A stretch of DNA of 64,000 nucleotides. It comes from Hymenobacter jeollabukensis. GTDB taxonomy: Bacteria; Bacteroidota; Bacteroidia; Cytophagales; Hymenobacteraceae. Shown piece after piece: positions 45,812 through 53,602 of the stretch. The translations under genes and the position numbers were made by a program. Position 1 is the first letter of the stretch. Each line of letters opens with the position of its first letter. Location: assembly GCF_005771675.1 (NCBI RefSeq), contig NZ_VAJM01000017.1, forward strand, positions 34,310 to 98,309, given 5' to 3'. The notes below the pieces were generated by a model. It worked only from the letters and a program-made list of their open reading frames with translations, was not told the DNA's origin and ran no database searches.

Positions 45812-46249
45812 TCAGCTGGGTTTGACTACAAAATCGGCTAGCCTCATACCGGGCTGTAAATCGTCTCTGTAGTAATAAAGCACGGTATCCGTGTTATAAG
45901 AAATAGTTTCGGCGGCTATTACCACGTCAGTTTCTGAATTCTCAACCTTGAAAACGAAAAGGTCATATCCAGCTTCGATCTGAAGCTGAAAGTTTATTCG
46001 GTGCGCTTCTACCTGCGCGGGTATTATAAACACTGGTGCGGTGGTATCTGACTTCCAGTCGCGGAAATAGCAGGCGGCAAAAAACACATTGTGAAACGTC
46101 ACTTCTAATTGATGGTAATAAGAGAAATCCGTGCTTCCCACTACAGTCAGGTTGCTGTGGTGGTAGGAGTCAACGGAAAAATCAAACCACGCATTTGATC
46201 GAATAATGGCATCAATTTTCCCGGCCATTTTGCGCGTTTCGTCTGTCAT
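45812..46249 (-). CDS. AT-rich hypothetical protein inserted in urease operon
   Basis: The product is 145 residues of unknown family, lying between ureAB and ureC, where the two structural genes are normally adjacent. Codon use is markedly more AT-rich than in the flanking ure genes. The sequence is rich in Tyr, Phe, His and Asp ([31 protein letters not shown]), without signal peptide or membrane helix. It looks like a compact beta-rich cytosolic protein. Its start and end leave short gaps (35 and 46 bp). Confidence 0.75.
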   Translation of the reverse strand: MTDETRKMAGKIDAIIRSNAWFDFSVDSYHHSNLTVVGSTDFSYYHQLEVTFHNVFFAACYFRDWKSDTTAPVFIIPAQVEAHRINFQLQIEAGYDLFVFKVENSETDVVIAAETISYNTDTVLYYYRDDLQPGMRLADFVVKPS

Positions 46250-46284
46250 CTTAGCTTATTGTCGGTAAGTGAAATCGATTAAAG

Positions 46285-47028
46285 TCACCGCATTTTAGCT
46301 GCTGAATTTTCTAGTGCCGCTATCTTGTTCTCCTCCCCCAACGCCCCGTCAATCCACCCATTTCCCCCATACACCACCCGCTCCCCGGCCAGCGCCACCA
46401 GCGTCACGCGTTTCCGCTCGCCCGGCTCGAAGCGCACGGCCGTGCCTGCCGGGATGTTGAGCCGGTAGCCGTAGGCGGCGGCGCGGTCGAACTGCAGCCG
46501 GGCGTTGGTTTCGAAGAAGGGGTAGTGCGAGCCGACCTGCACCGGCCGGTCACCCATATTCGTCACCTCGATTTCCACCGTCTCGCGGCCTTCGTTCAGG
46601 AGCACGGCGCCGTCTACCAGCAGGTATTCGCCGGGCGCGGCGTTGATGAGCGTATCGGGCGATACGGCTTCCACCCGGCGCGTGAGGCCGGAGCCGTAGA
46701 GGGCCAGCTCGGTGGAGCCGGTTTCGCGGCAGATGGGCTCGTGCACCGTCACCAGCTTGGTGCCGTCGGGGAAGGTGCCTTCCACCTGCACCTCGGGCAG
46801 CAGCGCGGCCACGCCCTCCATCACGTCCTGCAGCCCCAGGATGTGTTTGCCCTTATCCATCAGCGCTGCCACCGATTCCCCGTCGCGGATAAATTCCAGC
46901 AGCTGGGTGGCCAGCAGAGCCACGGCTTCGGGGTAGTTCAGGCGCAGGCCGCGGGCGTAGCGCTTCTGGGCCACGAAACCGGCCTGGTGCAGCACCAGCT
47001 TATCAAGGTCTTTGGGCGAGAGGTGCAT
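46285..47028 (-). CDS. ureAB: fused urease gamma/beta subunit
   Basis: The 247 residues join UreA (about 1-100: [23 protein letters not shown]...[21 protein letters not shown]) to UreB (about 130-235: [17 protein letters not shown]...[40 protein letters not shown]). The gene fusion resembles Helicobacter UreA, in which the same two subunits are one chain. Both domains look complete. It is the first structural gene after the putative nickel transporter. Confidence 0.95.
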   Translation of the reverse strand: MHLSPKDLDKLVLHQAGFVAQKRYARGLRLNYPEAVALLATQLLEFIRDGESVAALMDKGKHILGLQDVMEGVAALLPEVQVEGTFPDGTKLVTVHEPICRETGSTELALYGSGLTRRVEAVSPDTLINAAPGEYLLVDGAVLLNEGRETVEIEVTNMGDRPVQVGSHYPFFETNARLQFDRAAAYGYRLNIPAGTAVRFEPGERKRVTLVALAGERVVYGGNGWIDGALGEENKIAALENSAAKMR

Positions 47029-47032
47029 TTGG

Positions 47033-47147
47033 TGAATGGCTAAATTGCTTGATTGTTAAATTGTTGATTGTGCTGGGACGTGTTGGGTTGCTGAGAAGAG
47101 CAATGAAGGCAGATAACAATTTAGCAATCAAGTAATTCAGCAATTAC
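47033..47147. repeat. long inverted repeat between ureAB and nickel transporter gene
   Basis: The arms 47033-47069 and 47112-47147 are about 80% complementary. They are AT-rich and repeat the word AAATTGCTTGATTG / CAATCAAG. The right arm overlaps the last codons of the transporter gene. Confidence 0.7.
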
Positions 47148-47736
47148 TATAAACCATCCAGCCGCCGTAGGCGATGCTGATGAGCGACGACACCGCCACC
47201 ACTGAGCCGGTGAGGGCGCGGCTCAGGCGCATGCGCCGGGTGAAGGGAATGTGCATCAGTCCGGCCGCCCCGAACATGCCCACCACCGAGCCCAGCCCGA
47301 ATACCAGCACGTAGGCCAGCGCCAGCCAGGGGCTGCGCAGCTCGCCGAGCACGGCCAGCACCAGCACCCCGCTGCCCGCCAGCCCGTGCAGCAGCCCGAT
47401 GGCGTAGGCCCAGGCGTGCGGGTTGCGCACGTTGCGGGTGGGCACGAAGTTGGCGCGGTTGGTCAGCCGCCCCACGCCCATGCCGATGAGCACCAGTCCC
47501 ACCAGCACCTCGAAGTAGCCGCCCGACAGCAGCGTGAGCTTACCGAACAGGATAACGCTGCCAAACACGACCAGCATGGTGGTGTGGCCCAGGCCCCAGT
47601 ACAGGCCGTCCTTCACCGCCAGCAGCGTGCTGTCGCGCCGGGCCACCAGCTGGCTGACGGCAATCAGGTGGTCGGGCTCAAACGCGTGGCCCAGGCCCAT
47701 AATGGCGGCGAATAAAATCGGTAGCAGTGCGTGCAT
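47137..47736 (-). CDS. ureH: nickel permease, UreH/HupE-type membrane protein
   Basis: The 199-residue product from the ATG at 47734-47736 has about six membrane helices. GLGHAFEPDHLIAVSQLV has the His-x4-Asp-His core known from NiCoT and UreH nickel permeases, and GLGHTTMLVVFG and GLLHGLAGSG carry further His in the membrane. Placement at the head of the urease operon supports nickel import. An alternative start exists at 47758-47760. Confidence 0.85.
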   Translation of the reverse strand: MHALLPILFAAIMGLGHAFEPDHLIAVSQLVARRDSTLLAVKDGLYWGLGHTTMLVVFGSVILFGKLTLLSGGYFEVLVGLVLIGMGVGRLTNRANFVPTRNVRNPHAWAYAIGLLHGLAGSGVLVLAVLGELRSPWLALAYVLVFGLGSVVGMFGAAGLMHIPFTRRMRLSRALTGSVVAVSSLISIAYGGWMVYSNC

Positions 47737-48055
47737 GTAGCCTTCTATGCGAAGGGGCAATATAGAGTGAGTATGTATAAATTCTGATAGAGCCCTATTG
47801 AAAACATGGGCATGTGCCTCGGTTTATATAGTGTTCTAATGTAAATAGCTATAAATAACAGGGGGTATAAACGCTCAGTGATGTGCCTTGCCCTATGTGC
47901 GCGGGTATTCATATTGTTGGGCTACGGCGTCTTGATCAGGCTGAGCTTGGGCTCGGTCGTGTATGCGTACCGGCTGCGGCAGCTGCAAACCACATGGGCC
48001 CGGCGGAAAATCATGTGATTGACAAGCTGCCCGCAGTGGACTTACCTTGCACGGG
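47737..48055. other. AT-rich divergent intergenic region
   Basis: The 319 bp between the urease operon and the hybrid propeller kinase are AT-rich near 47760-47880 and hold both promoters. The kinase promoter region with a half operator is annotated separately at 48010-48050. I see no TAnnTTTG on the minus strand and no known nickel riboswitch-like fold. Confidence 0.5.
48010..48050 (+). promoter_or_regulatory. promoter with half-operator ahead of propeller kinase gene
   Basis: ATCATGTGATTGAC (48010-48023) is identical to 14 bases at 52052-52065. Its ATGTGAT half-site begins 30 bases before TACCTTGC (48043-48050), a -7-like element that ends 5 bases before the ATG, so the transcript would be almost leaderless. 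TTG at 48019-48021 could be the -33 box. Confidence 0.5.
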
Positions 48056-51000
48056 ATGAGTTCCGTACTGCGCTGGCAGCGCGCCTGGCTGCCCCTGCTT
48101 GTTGCCTTGCTGCTTGGCTGGCTGGCCGTGCCGGCCGCGGCCCAGAACCTGACGTTCCGGGCCCTGTCGTCGCAGGTTGGCCTGTCGGAAAACAGCGTGT
48201 CCTGCCTGACCCAGGACCGCGCCGGCTTCCTGTGGCTGGGCACCCAGGACGGGCTTAACCGCTACGACGGGGCCTCGTTCCGGGTGTTTCGCGGCGACCC
48301 GCAGCGGCCCGGCACCCTGCTCAGCAACTTCATCCAGGACATTGCCGCCGACCCGCGTGGCGGCGTATGGGTGGGCACCGGCGGCGGCGGCCTCTCGTAC
48401 TACGACCCGCTGAAGGAATCCTTCACCAGCTACAGCGAAGGCGTCATTGCCGACGACTTCGTGTGGTCGGTATTCTGTGACCGGCAGGGCCTGGTGTGGG
48501 CGGGCTCCGAAAAGGCCCTGAACCTGATCGACCCCAAAACCGGCAAGGTGCGGCAGTTCCGGCACGCCCAGGCGGTGAGCGGCAACGTACACCGCAACTC
48601 CATCCGCGCCATTACCCAAACGCCCGACGGGCGCATCTGGGTGGGCACCGGCGAGGGGCGCATCAGCGTCGTCGATTTCAAAACCGGACGGTTGGTGCCC
48701 CTGGCCGGCTGGGCGCCCGGCAGCGCCATTAAGTCCCTGGCCGCTACCCCGCGCAACGGGCTGTGGGTGGCCGCCGCCGACGGGGGCGGGCTGTGCTTCA
48801 TCGACCTGCTGACCAATCAGAAAACGCATTTTCGTCACGACCCCGCCCGCGTGGGCAGCCTGCCTAGCAACGAAGTCAATGCCGTGCTGGTGGACCAGCA
48901 GGAGCGCGTGTGGGTGGGCACCGTGCGGGGCCTGTGCCGCTACGATGCCGCCGCCGACTACTTTACCGTGTGGCAGCACCAGCTCAACAACCCGCGCAGC
49001 CTGCCCACCGACAAGGTGATAAGCCTGTTTCAGGACCGTTCGGGCCTGCTCTGGGGCGGCACCGATCAGGGCGTGGTCAGCTTCGAGCCCCGGCCCAATG
49101 CCTTCACCCAGCCCGTGCCCTCGCGTTTCACCGGGCCGGTGTGGGCCGTGGCCGAGGACGCGGTCGGTAACCTCTGGGTGGGCTCCGAAACCAACGGCCT
49201 GCTCCGCCACGACCCCATATCGGGCCGGGTGACAACCTACCGCGCCAACCCGGCCGACCCGCAGGCCCTGCCCGAGGACTTCATCCGCGCCGTGCTGCCC
49301 GACCGCGCCGGCCGCCTCTGGGTGGGCACCCGCAGCAAGGGGCTGACCTACCTCGACCCGGCCACCGGCCGCTTCCGCCGCTTCCGCCACAACCCCGCTG
49401 ACCCCACCAGCCTCTCCGACGACAACGTGCGCTGCGTGTACGAAGACCGGCAGGGGCGCATCTGGGTGGGCACCGAGGGCGGGCTGAACCTGATCGACCC
49501 CGTGTCGGGCCGCTGCGCCGTGTACCGCAACAACCCCCACGACTCGCTCAGCCTCAGCGGCAACTACGTGCGCTGCGTGTACCAGGACCGCCGCGGCCGG
49601 CTGTGGGTGGGCATTGGCGGGGGCGGCCTCAGCCAGTTCGACTCGCGCACCGGCCACTGCCGCGCCTTCCGCGCCCGCCGCGACGACCCCCACAGCCTCT
49701 CCACCGATTTCGTGCGCTGCATGCTCGAAGACGAGCAGGGCCGCCTGTGGCTGGGCACCGAAGGCGGCGGGCTGTCCTGCCTGATCGATGCCGAACGGGG
49801 CCGCTTCGAAAACTACGGCGAGGCGGATGGGCTGCCCAACAACGTCATCTACGGCATGGCCCTGGACGCCCAGCAACACCTGTGGGTGGCCACCAACAAG
49901 GGCATTGCCCGCTTCACGCCGCGTACCAAGGAGTTTCGCACCTACGACACCCGCGACGGGCTGCCCCAGGACGAGCACAACGCCGGGGCCTACTGGCGCG
50001 GGCGCGACGGCCGCCTGTTTTTCGGCGGCGGCAACGGCCTGGTGGCCTTTCAGCCCGCGGCCGTGCGCTTCAACGCCGAGCCCCCGCCCGTGGTGCTGAC
50101 GGGCTTCCGCAAGTTCAACCGCTGGGCCACCCTCGATACCAGCATCACGGCCAGCCGCCTGCTCACCATCAACCCCCGCGACAATTTCTTCTCGATCGAG
50201 TTTGCCGCGTTGAACTACCGGCTGTCCGACAAAAACCGCTTCGCCTACAAGCTGGAAAACTTCAACGAGAAGTGGATCGACGCGGGCACCCAGCGCCAGG
50301 CCACCTACACCAACCTCGACCCGGGCACCTACGTGTTTCGGGTGCGGGCCGCCAACAACGACGGCGTGTGGAACAACGTGGGGGCCTCGCTGCGCCTAGT
50401 GGTGGAGCCGCCGTGGTACCAGACGTGGTGGTTCCGCATTCTGGCCAGCTGGCTGGTGTTCGGGCTGCTCTTCCTGGCCTACCGGGTGCGCGTGAGCCAG
50501 CTGCTGGCCCTGGAGCGCGTGCGCCATAACATCGCCCGCGACCTGCACGACGACATGGGCTCCACGCTCTCGTCCATCAGCATTCTGAGCCAGCTGGCGC
50601 GCACCCACCAGCAGCGCGGCAACGCGGAGCAGTCCTCGCAGCTGCTCGACCAGATCGGCGACTCCTCGCGCCGCATGCTCGACTCCATGGACGATATCGT
50701 GTGGGCCATCAACCCCGCCCACGACTCGATGGAGTCCGTCACCTCGCGCATGCGCAGCTTCGCCTCCGACGTGCTCGAAGCCCGCGGCATCGACTTCATC
50801 TTTAAGGTGGCGCCCGAGGTGACCGAGCACCGCCTGCCCATGCGCGCCCGACGGGAGTTTTTCCTGATGTTCAAGGAGGCCGTCAACAACCTGGCGAAGT
50901 ACTCCAAGGCCGAATTCGCCCGTATCACCCTCGATTACGACAACCGCAGCCTGGTGCTGCGCGTGGAGGACGACGGCGTGGGCTTCGACCCGAAAGCCCC

Positions 51001-51127
51001 GGCCCAGGGCGGCGGCAACGGCATGACCAACATGCGCAGCCGCGCCGCCGCCATCAAAGCTCATCTCACCATCGACACCGCGCCCGGCGAAGGCACCCGG
51101 CTGGAGCTGCGCGTGCCGCTGAAGTAG
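48056..51127 (+). CDS. two-component propeller sensor histidine kinase
   Basis: The 1023-residue product has a signal peptide (AAAQ near residue 30). A periplasmic region follows with repeated Reg_prop blades (about 20 of the D.. G.. LW(V/L)GT form), then a Y_Y_Y domain (FSIEFAALNYRLSDKNRFAYKLENFNEKW), one membrane helix (about 785-805), and a HisKA_3-type kinase core RDLHDDMGSTLSSISILSQLA with His831 plus HATPase_c (DDGVGF, GGNGMTNMRSRA). It has no fused receiver. The LuxR-type regulator encoded 190 bp downstream is the likely partner. Such sensors usually report extracellular glycan or nutrient ligands; the ligand here is unknown. Confidence 0.95.
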   Translation: MSSVLRWQRAWLPLLVALLLGWLAVPAAAQNLTFRALSSQVGLSENSVSCLTQDRAGFLWLGTQDGLNRYDGASFRVFRGDPQRPGTLLSNFIQDIAADPRGGVWVGTGGGGLSYYDPLKESFTSYSEGVIADDFVWSVFCDRQGLVWAGSEKALNLIDPKTGKVRQFRHAQAVSGNVHRNSIRAITQTPDGRIWVGTGEGRISVVDFKTGRLVPLAGWAPGSAIKSLAATPRNGLWVAAADGGGLCFIDLLTNQKTHFRHDPARVGSLPSNEVNAVLVDQQERVWVGTVRGLCRYDAAADYFTVWQHQLNNPRSLPTDKVISLFQDRSGLLWGGTDQGVVSFEPRPNAFTQPVPSRFTGPVWAVAEDAVGNLWVGSETNGLLRHDPISGRVTTYRANPADPQALPEDFIRAVLPDRAGRLWVGTRSKGLTYLDPATGRFRRFRHNPADPTSLSDDNVRCVYEDRQGRIWVGTEGGLNLIDPVSGRCAVYRNNPHDSLSLSGNYVRCVYQDRRGRLWVGIGGGGLSQFDSRTGHCRAFRARRDDPHSLSTDFVRCMLEDEQGRLWLGTEGGGLSCLIDAERGRFENYGEADGLPNNVIYGMALDAQQHLWVATNKGIARFTPRTKEFRTYDTRDGLPQDEHNAGAYWRGRDGRLFFGGGNGLVAFQPAAVRFNAEPPPVVLTGFRKFNRWATLDTSITASRLLTINPRDNFFSIEFAALNYRLSDKNRFAYKLENFNEKWIDAGTQRQATYTNLDPGTYVFRVRAANNDGVWNNVGASLRLVVEPPWYQTWWFRILASWLVFGLLFLAYRVRVSQLLALERVRHNIARDLHDDMGSTLSSISILSQLARTHQQRGNAEQSSQLLDQIGDSSRRMLDSMDDIVWAINPAHDSMESVTSRMRSFASDVLEARGIDFIFKVAPEVTEHRLPMRARREFFLMFKEAVNNLAKYSKAEFARITLDYDNRSLVLRVEDDGVGFDPKAPAQGGGNGMTNMRSRAAAIKAHLTIDTAPGEGTRLELRVPLK

Positions 51128-51132
51128 CCTGT

Positions 51133-51213
51133 AGCGCGAACTTTCAGTTCGCGTATCGTCGGACGACCACCGTCCGGACGTCAGCAAGGATACGCGAGCT
51201 GAAAGTTCGCGCT
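51133..51213. repeat. long inverted repeat between kinase and regulator genes
   Basis: The 25-nt arms (51133-51157 and 51189-51213) match at 24 of 25 positions; the outer word is AGCGCGAACTTTCAG. The loop contains a second inverted pair CGTCGGACG...CGTCCGGACG. Without a T tract it is not a plain terminator. Confidence 0.8.
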
Positions 51214-51228
51214 GCGACGCGGACGGCC

Positions 51229-51275
51229 TCACATCATTATGCTACAGCGCCGCGCCTGTGCGGGCCGTACCTTCG
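51229..51275 (+). promoter_or_regulatory. promoter with half-operator ahead of regulator gene
   Basis: TCACATCATTATG (51229-51241) aligns with the left half and spacer of the dyad at 52044. Its ATG lies 29 bases before TACCTTCG (51268-51275), a -7-like element 40 bases before the ATG start. Confidence 0.45.
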
Positions 51276-51315
51276 CAGCATTCTGACTCGCACCCCTTTA
51301 CCACCGTTCACTGCC

Positions 51316-51969
51316 ATGGAAACCGCCGATACCCGCGTCCTGATTTACGAAGACAACCCCGACCTGCGCCTGAGCCTGAGCCACCTGCTGGGCGGCACGC
51401 CGGGCCTGGAGCTGGTGGGCGCCCTGGGCAACTGCCAGCAGGTGGAAACCGACATTCCGCGCCTCAAGCCCGACGTGGTGCTCATGGACATCGACATGCC
51501 CGGCATCAACGGCATCGAGGGCCTGAAGCGCATCAAGGCCAACTCGCCCAAGGTCAGCGTGGTGATGCTCACCGTGTTTGAGGACAACGACCGGGTGTTC
51601 CAGGCCGTGTGCGCCGGCGCCGACGGCTACCTGCTCAAGAAAACCCCGCCCGCCAAGCTGCTCGACGCCATCGGCGAGGTACGCGCCGGCGGCGCCCCGA
51701 TGACGCCCGCCATTGCCCGGCAGGTGCTGCGCCTGTTCCCGAAGCCCGTGGCCCCGCGCCAGCAGGAAGACTCGCCCGCCAACCTCAGCGCCCGGGAGCA
51801 GGAAATCCTCGGCCTGCTGGTGGAAGGCTACAGCTACAAGATGATTGCCCACGACCGCGGCATCTCGCTCGACACCGTTCGCTCGCACATCAAGAAAATC
51901 TACGAGAAGCTGCACGTGCGCTCCATGACCGAGGCCGTGAGCAAGGCCCTGCGCCAGGGTCTGACCTAG
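51316..51969 (+). CDS. NarL/FixJ-family response regulator
   Basis: The 217-residue product has a receiver domain (Glu12-Asp13, phospho-acceptor Asp58 in LMDIDMPG, Lys in YLLKKTPP) and a C-terminal LuxR-type HTH (about 150-215: LSAREQEILGLLVEGYSYKMIAHDRGISLDTVRSHIKKIYEKLHV). It forms the pair with the HisKA_3 kinase. A dyad of the length expected for a LuxR-type dimer site recurs in front of the kinase gene, this gene and the small peptide gene. Confidence 0.95.
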   Translation: METADTRVLIYEDNPDLRLSLSHLLGGTPGLELVGALGNCQQVETDIPRLKPDVVLMDIDMPGINGIEGLKRIKANSPKVSVVMLTVFEDNDRVFQAVCAGADGYLLKKTPPAKLLDAIGEVRAGGAPMTPAIARQVLRLFPKPVAPRQQEDSPANLSAREQEILGLLVEGYSYKMIAHDRGISLDTVRSHIKKIYEKLHVRSMTEAVSKALRQGLT

Positions 51970-52043
51970 GCCTGCGGGAAACGCTGCGTTTTTTTCGTCT
52001 GAAAACGACCTTGCCGGGCCCCTGCGGCCGCCTCACATCGGGT

Positions 52044-52090
52044 ATCACATCATCATGTGATTGACGGGCGCCAGCCGATTGCCGAATTTG
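52044..52090 (+). promoter_or_regulatory. full dyad operator and promoter ahead of small peptide gene
   Basis: ATCACAT (52044-52050), spacer CATC, ATGTGAT (52055-52061) is a perfect inverted repeat. TTG (52061-52063) follows directly and is 19 bases from CGAATTTG (52083-52090), which matches the TTTG part of the -7 element. The right half therefore overlaps the -33 box, the normal place for a LuxR-type activator. Confidence 0.55.
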
Positions 52091-52152
52091 TCATCGAGCC
52101 CTCCCCATGCGGGGAACGGCTGATATGCTCCACTCTTCACCGCCGTCCGCTC

Positions 52153-52327
52153 ATGTCTGCGAAATCCCGTCGGCAGCTGCTGATTTCCATGCTGGGCCTG
52201 TGGCTTACCGGCAGCCCGGCCCTGGCGTAGCGCGGCTCAGCCCCGTGTTTCGCCCGACACACCTATTGCCCTTCCGGTAGCAGCGGCCGCGGCCGAGCTG
52301 AAGCATACCGCGAATGCGCCCGCCTGA
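52153..52327 (+). pseudogene. frameshifted gene of a small secreted peptide
   Basis: ATG at 52153 opens MSAKSRRQLLISMLGLWLTGSPALA and meets a TAG at 52228. The +1 frame after the stop reads QPRVSPDTPIALPVAAAAAELKHTANAPA and then TGA at 52325-52327. Removing one base (the T of the TAG) joins the two parts into a 57-residue protein with a normal signal peptide (SPALASAAQ) and a Pro/Ala-rich mature part. A terminator hairpin starts at the stop codon, and the dyad operator lies about 90 bp upstream. It could be a decaying gene, a sequencing error, or a 25-residue leader peptide. Confidence 0.55.
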
Positions 52328-52345
52328 TTTCTGATCCGGCGGGCG
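52317..52345 (+). terminator. intrinsic terminator at the end of the small peptide gene
   Basis: An 8-bp stem CGCCCGCC / GGCGGGCG (52317-52324 with 52338-52345) is followed by TATTTTTTT. It overlaps the peptide gene's stop, which supports a transcription unit here. Confidence 0.75.
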
Positions 52346-52455
52346 TATTTTTTTGGCCCTAGTGAGCCGACACCCCGTCAAAACAAACCGGGCCGGCTTG
52401 GCGTTTGCCCCGGTAGTGGCCTATCTTCGTTACCGACCCTCCGCCCGGTGTGCCC

Positions 52456-53256
52456 ATGCAACTGCTCCGTAACCTCAAGCTGACCGACGTTTTCGTGCTC
52501 GACATCGAGACGGTGCCCTGCGTAGGCTGCCACGAGGAGCTGGACGACATGCTGCGCCACCTCTGGGAGCATAAGGCCCAGAGCCTGCGCCGGCAGCAGG
52601 GCTTTCCTACCTGGGGCGCCGAGGAAATCGAGCCCATGCCCGACCGGTTTACCGCCGCGTCGCTGTTCGCCCAGGCTGGCATTTACGCCGAATTCGGGCG
52701 GGTCATCTGCATCTCGGTCGGCTATTTCTACTACGACGCGCTGGAGCAGCTGCGCTTCAAGGTGAAAAGCTTCGCCGGCGACGACGAGGCCGACCTGCTG
52801 CGCGACTTCGTGCGGGCCCTCAGCAAGCGGCCCACTTTCACCCTCTGCGCCCACAACGGCAAGGAATTCGATTTTCCCTACCTCTCGCGCCGCATGCTCA
52901 TCAACGGCGTGGCCTTGCCCCCGCAGCTCGACGTGGCCGGCAAAAAGCCCTGGGAAATCAACCACCTCGACACCATGGAGCTGTGGAAGTTCGGCGACCG
53001 GAAATCCTTCACCTCCCTGGCCTTGCTGGCGGCCATGTTCGGCATCCCGACGCCTAAGGACGACATCAACGGCGCCGACGTGGCCCGTGTGTACTACGAG
53101 GAGCACGATTTGCCGCGCATCGTGAAGTATTGCCAGAAGGACATCATCACCACCGCCCGCCTGCTGCTCAAGTTCCGCGGCGACGAGCCCTTCGACGATG
53201 ACGCCGTGGTGTACGCCGACCAGGTCGCCCCCATGGTGGTGCTGCGCGGCGCCTGA
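52456..53256 (+). CDS. 3'-5' exonuclease of the DnaQ/PolB-like fold
   Basis: The 266-residue product has the DEDD exonuclease signature: ExoI VLDIETVPC (Asp and Glu), a central AHNGKEFDFPYLSRRML (ExoII, His-Asn...Asp), and C-terminal YCQKDIITTARLLLKF (ExoIII Tyr-x3-Asp). This is the predicted PolB-like 3'-5' exonuclease family, encoded without a polymerase domain. It probably acts in DNA repair. GTG at 52450 is an alternative start. Confidence 0.88.
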   Translation: MQLLRNLKLTDVFVLDIETVPCVGCHEELDDMLRHLWEHKAQSLRRQQGFPTWGAEEIEPMPDRFTAASLFAQAGIYAEFGRVICISVGYFYYDALEQLRFKVKSFAGDDEADLLRDFVRALSKRPTFTLCAHNGKEFDFPYLSRRMLINGVALPPQLDVAGKKPWEINHLDTMELWKFGDRKSFTSLALLAAMFGIPTPKDDINGADVARVYYEEHDLPRIVKYCQKDIITTARLLLKFRGDEPFDDDAVVYADQVAPMVVLRGA

Positions 53257-53602
53257 TTCGGGGCCTGCCCGGATGCCTATCGGCGCCAACCGGAAGTGAA
53301 TGCGGGTACGGGCAAAGCCCTGGGCTTCCGGTGCCTCTACGGGCTGCATTTTGAAGTCGATGCGGCTACGGCGCGCCGGCGTTCAGACGACCAGATTTAC
53401 CCGGGCAGCCTTACTGGCACCGGACCGCTGCGTGGCTTTTCATCAGCTGCCTATAAGGCGGCTGCTTTGGTATTCGGCAACTCTCTGCTCAACACGGCGC
53501 CTCGGTAGGTGGAGCTGAAGCGGTGCTGTTTGGTATAAAATTGATTTATGTTAATAATTATTTGTATTATTATCTATGGTCTAACGTGTAAACCCTACAG
53601 TC
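53257..53602. other. intergenic region with AT-rich promoter zone
   Basis: The 346 bp between the exonuclease gene and the first DUF937-OmpA gene contain no gene I can support. The last 70 bp (53525-53590) are strongly AT-rich, in contrast to everything around, and are the likely promoter of the following pair. No exact TAnnTTTG is seen. Confidence 0.5.

Noticed and set aside
53296..53508. 70-codon frame upstream of the DUF937-OmpA pair
   Set aside because: No signal, domain or promoter support; composition matches the non-coding gap.
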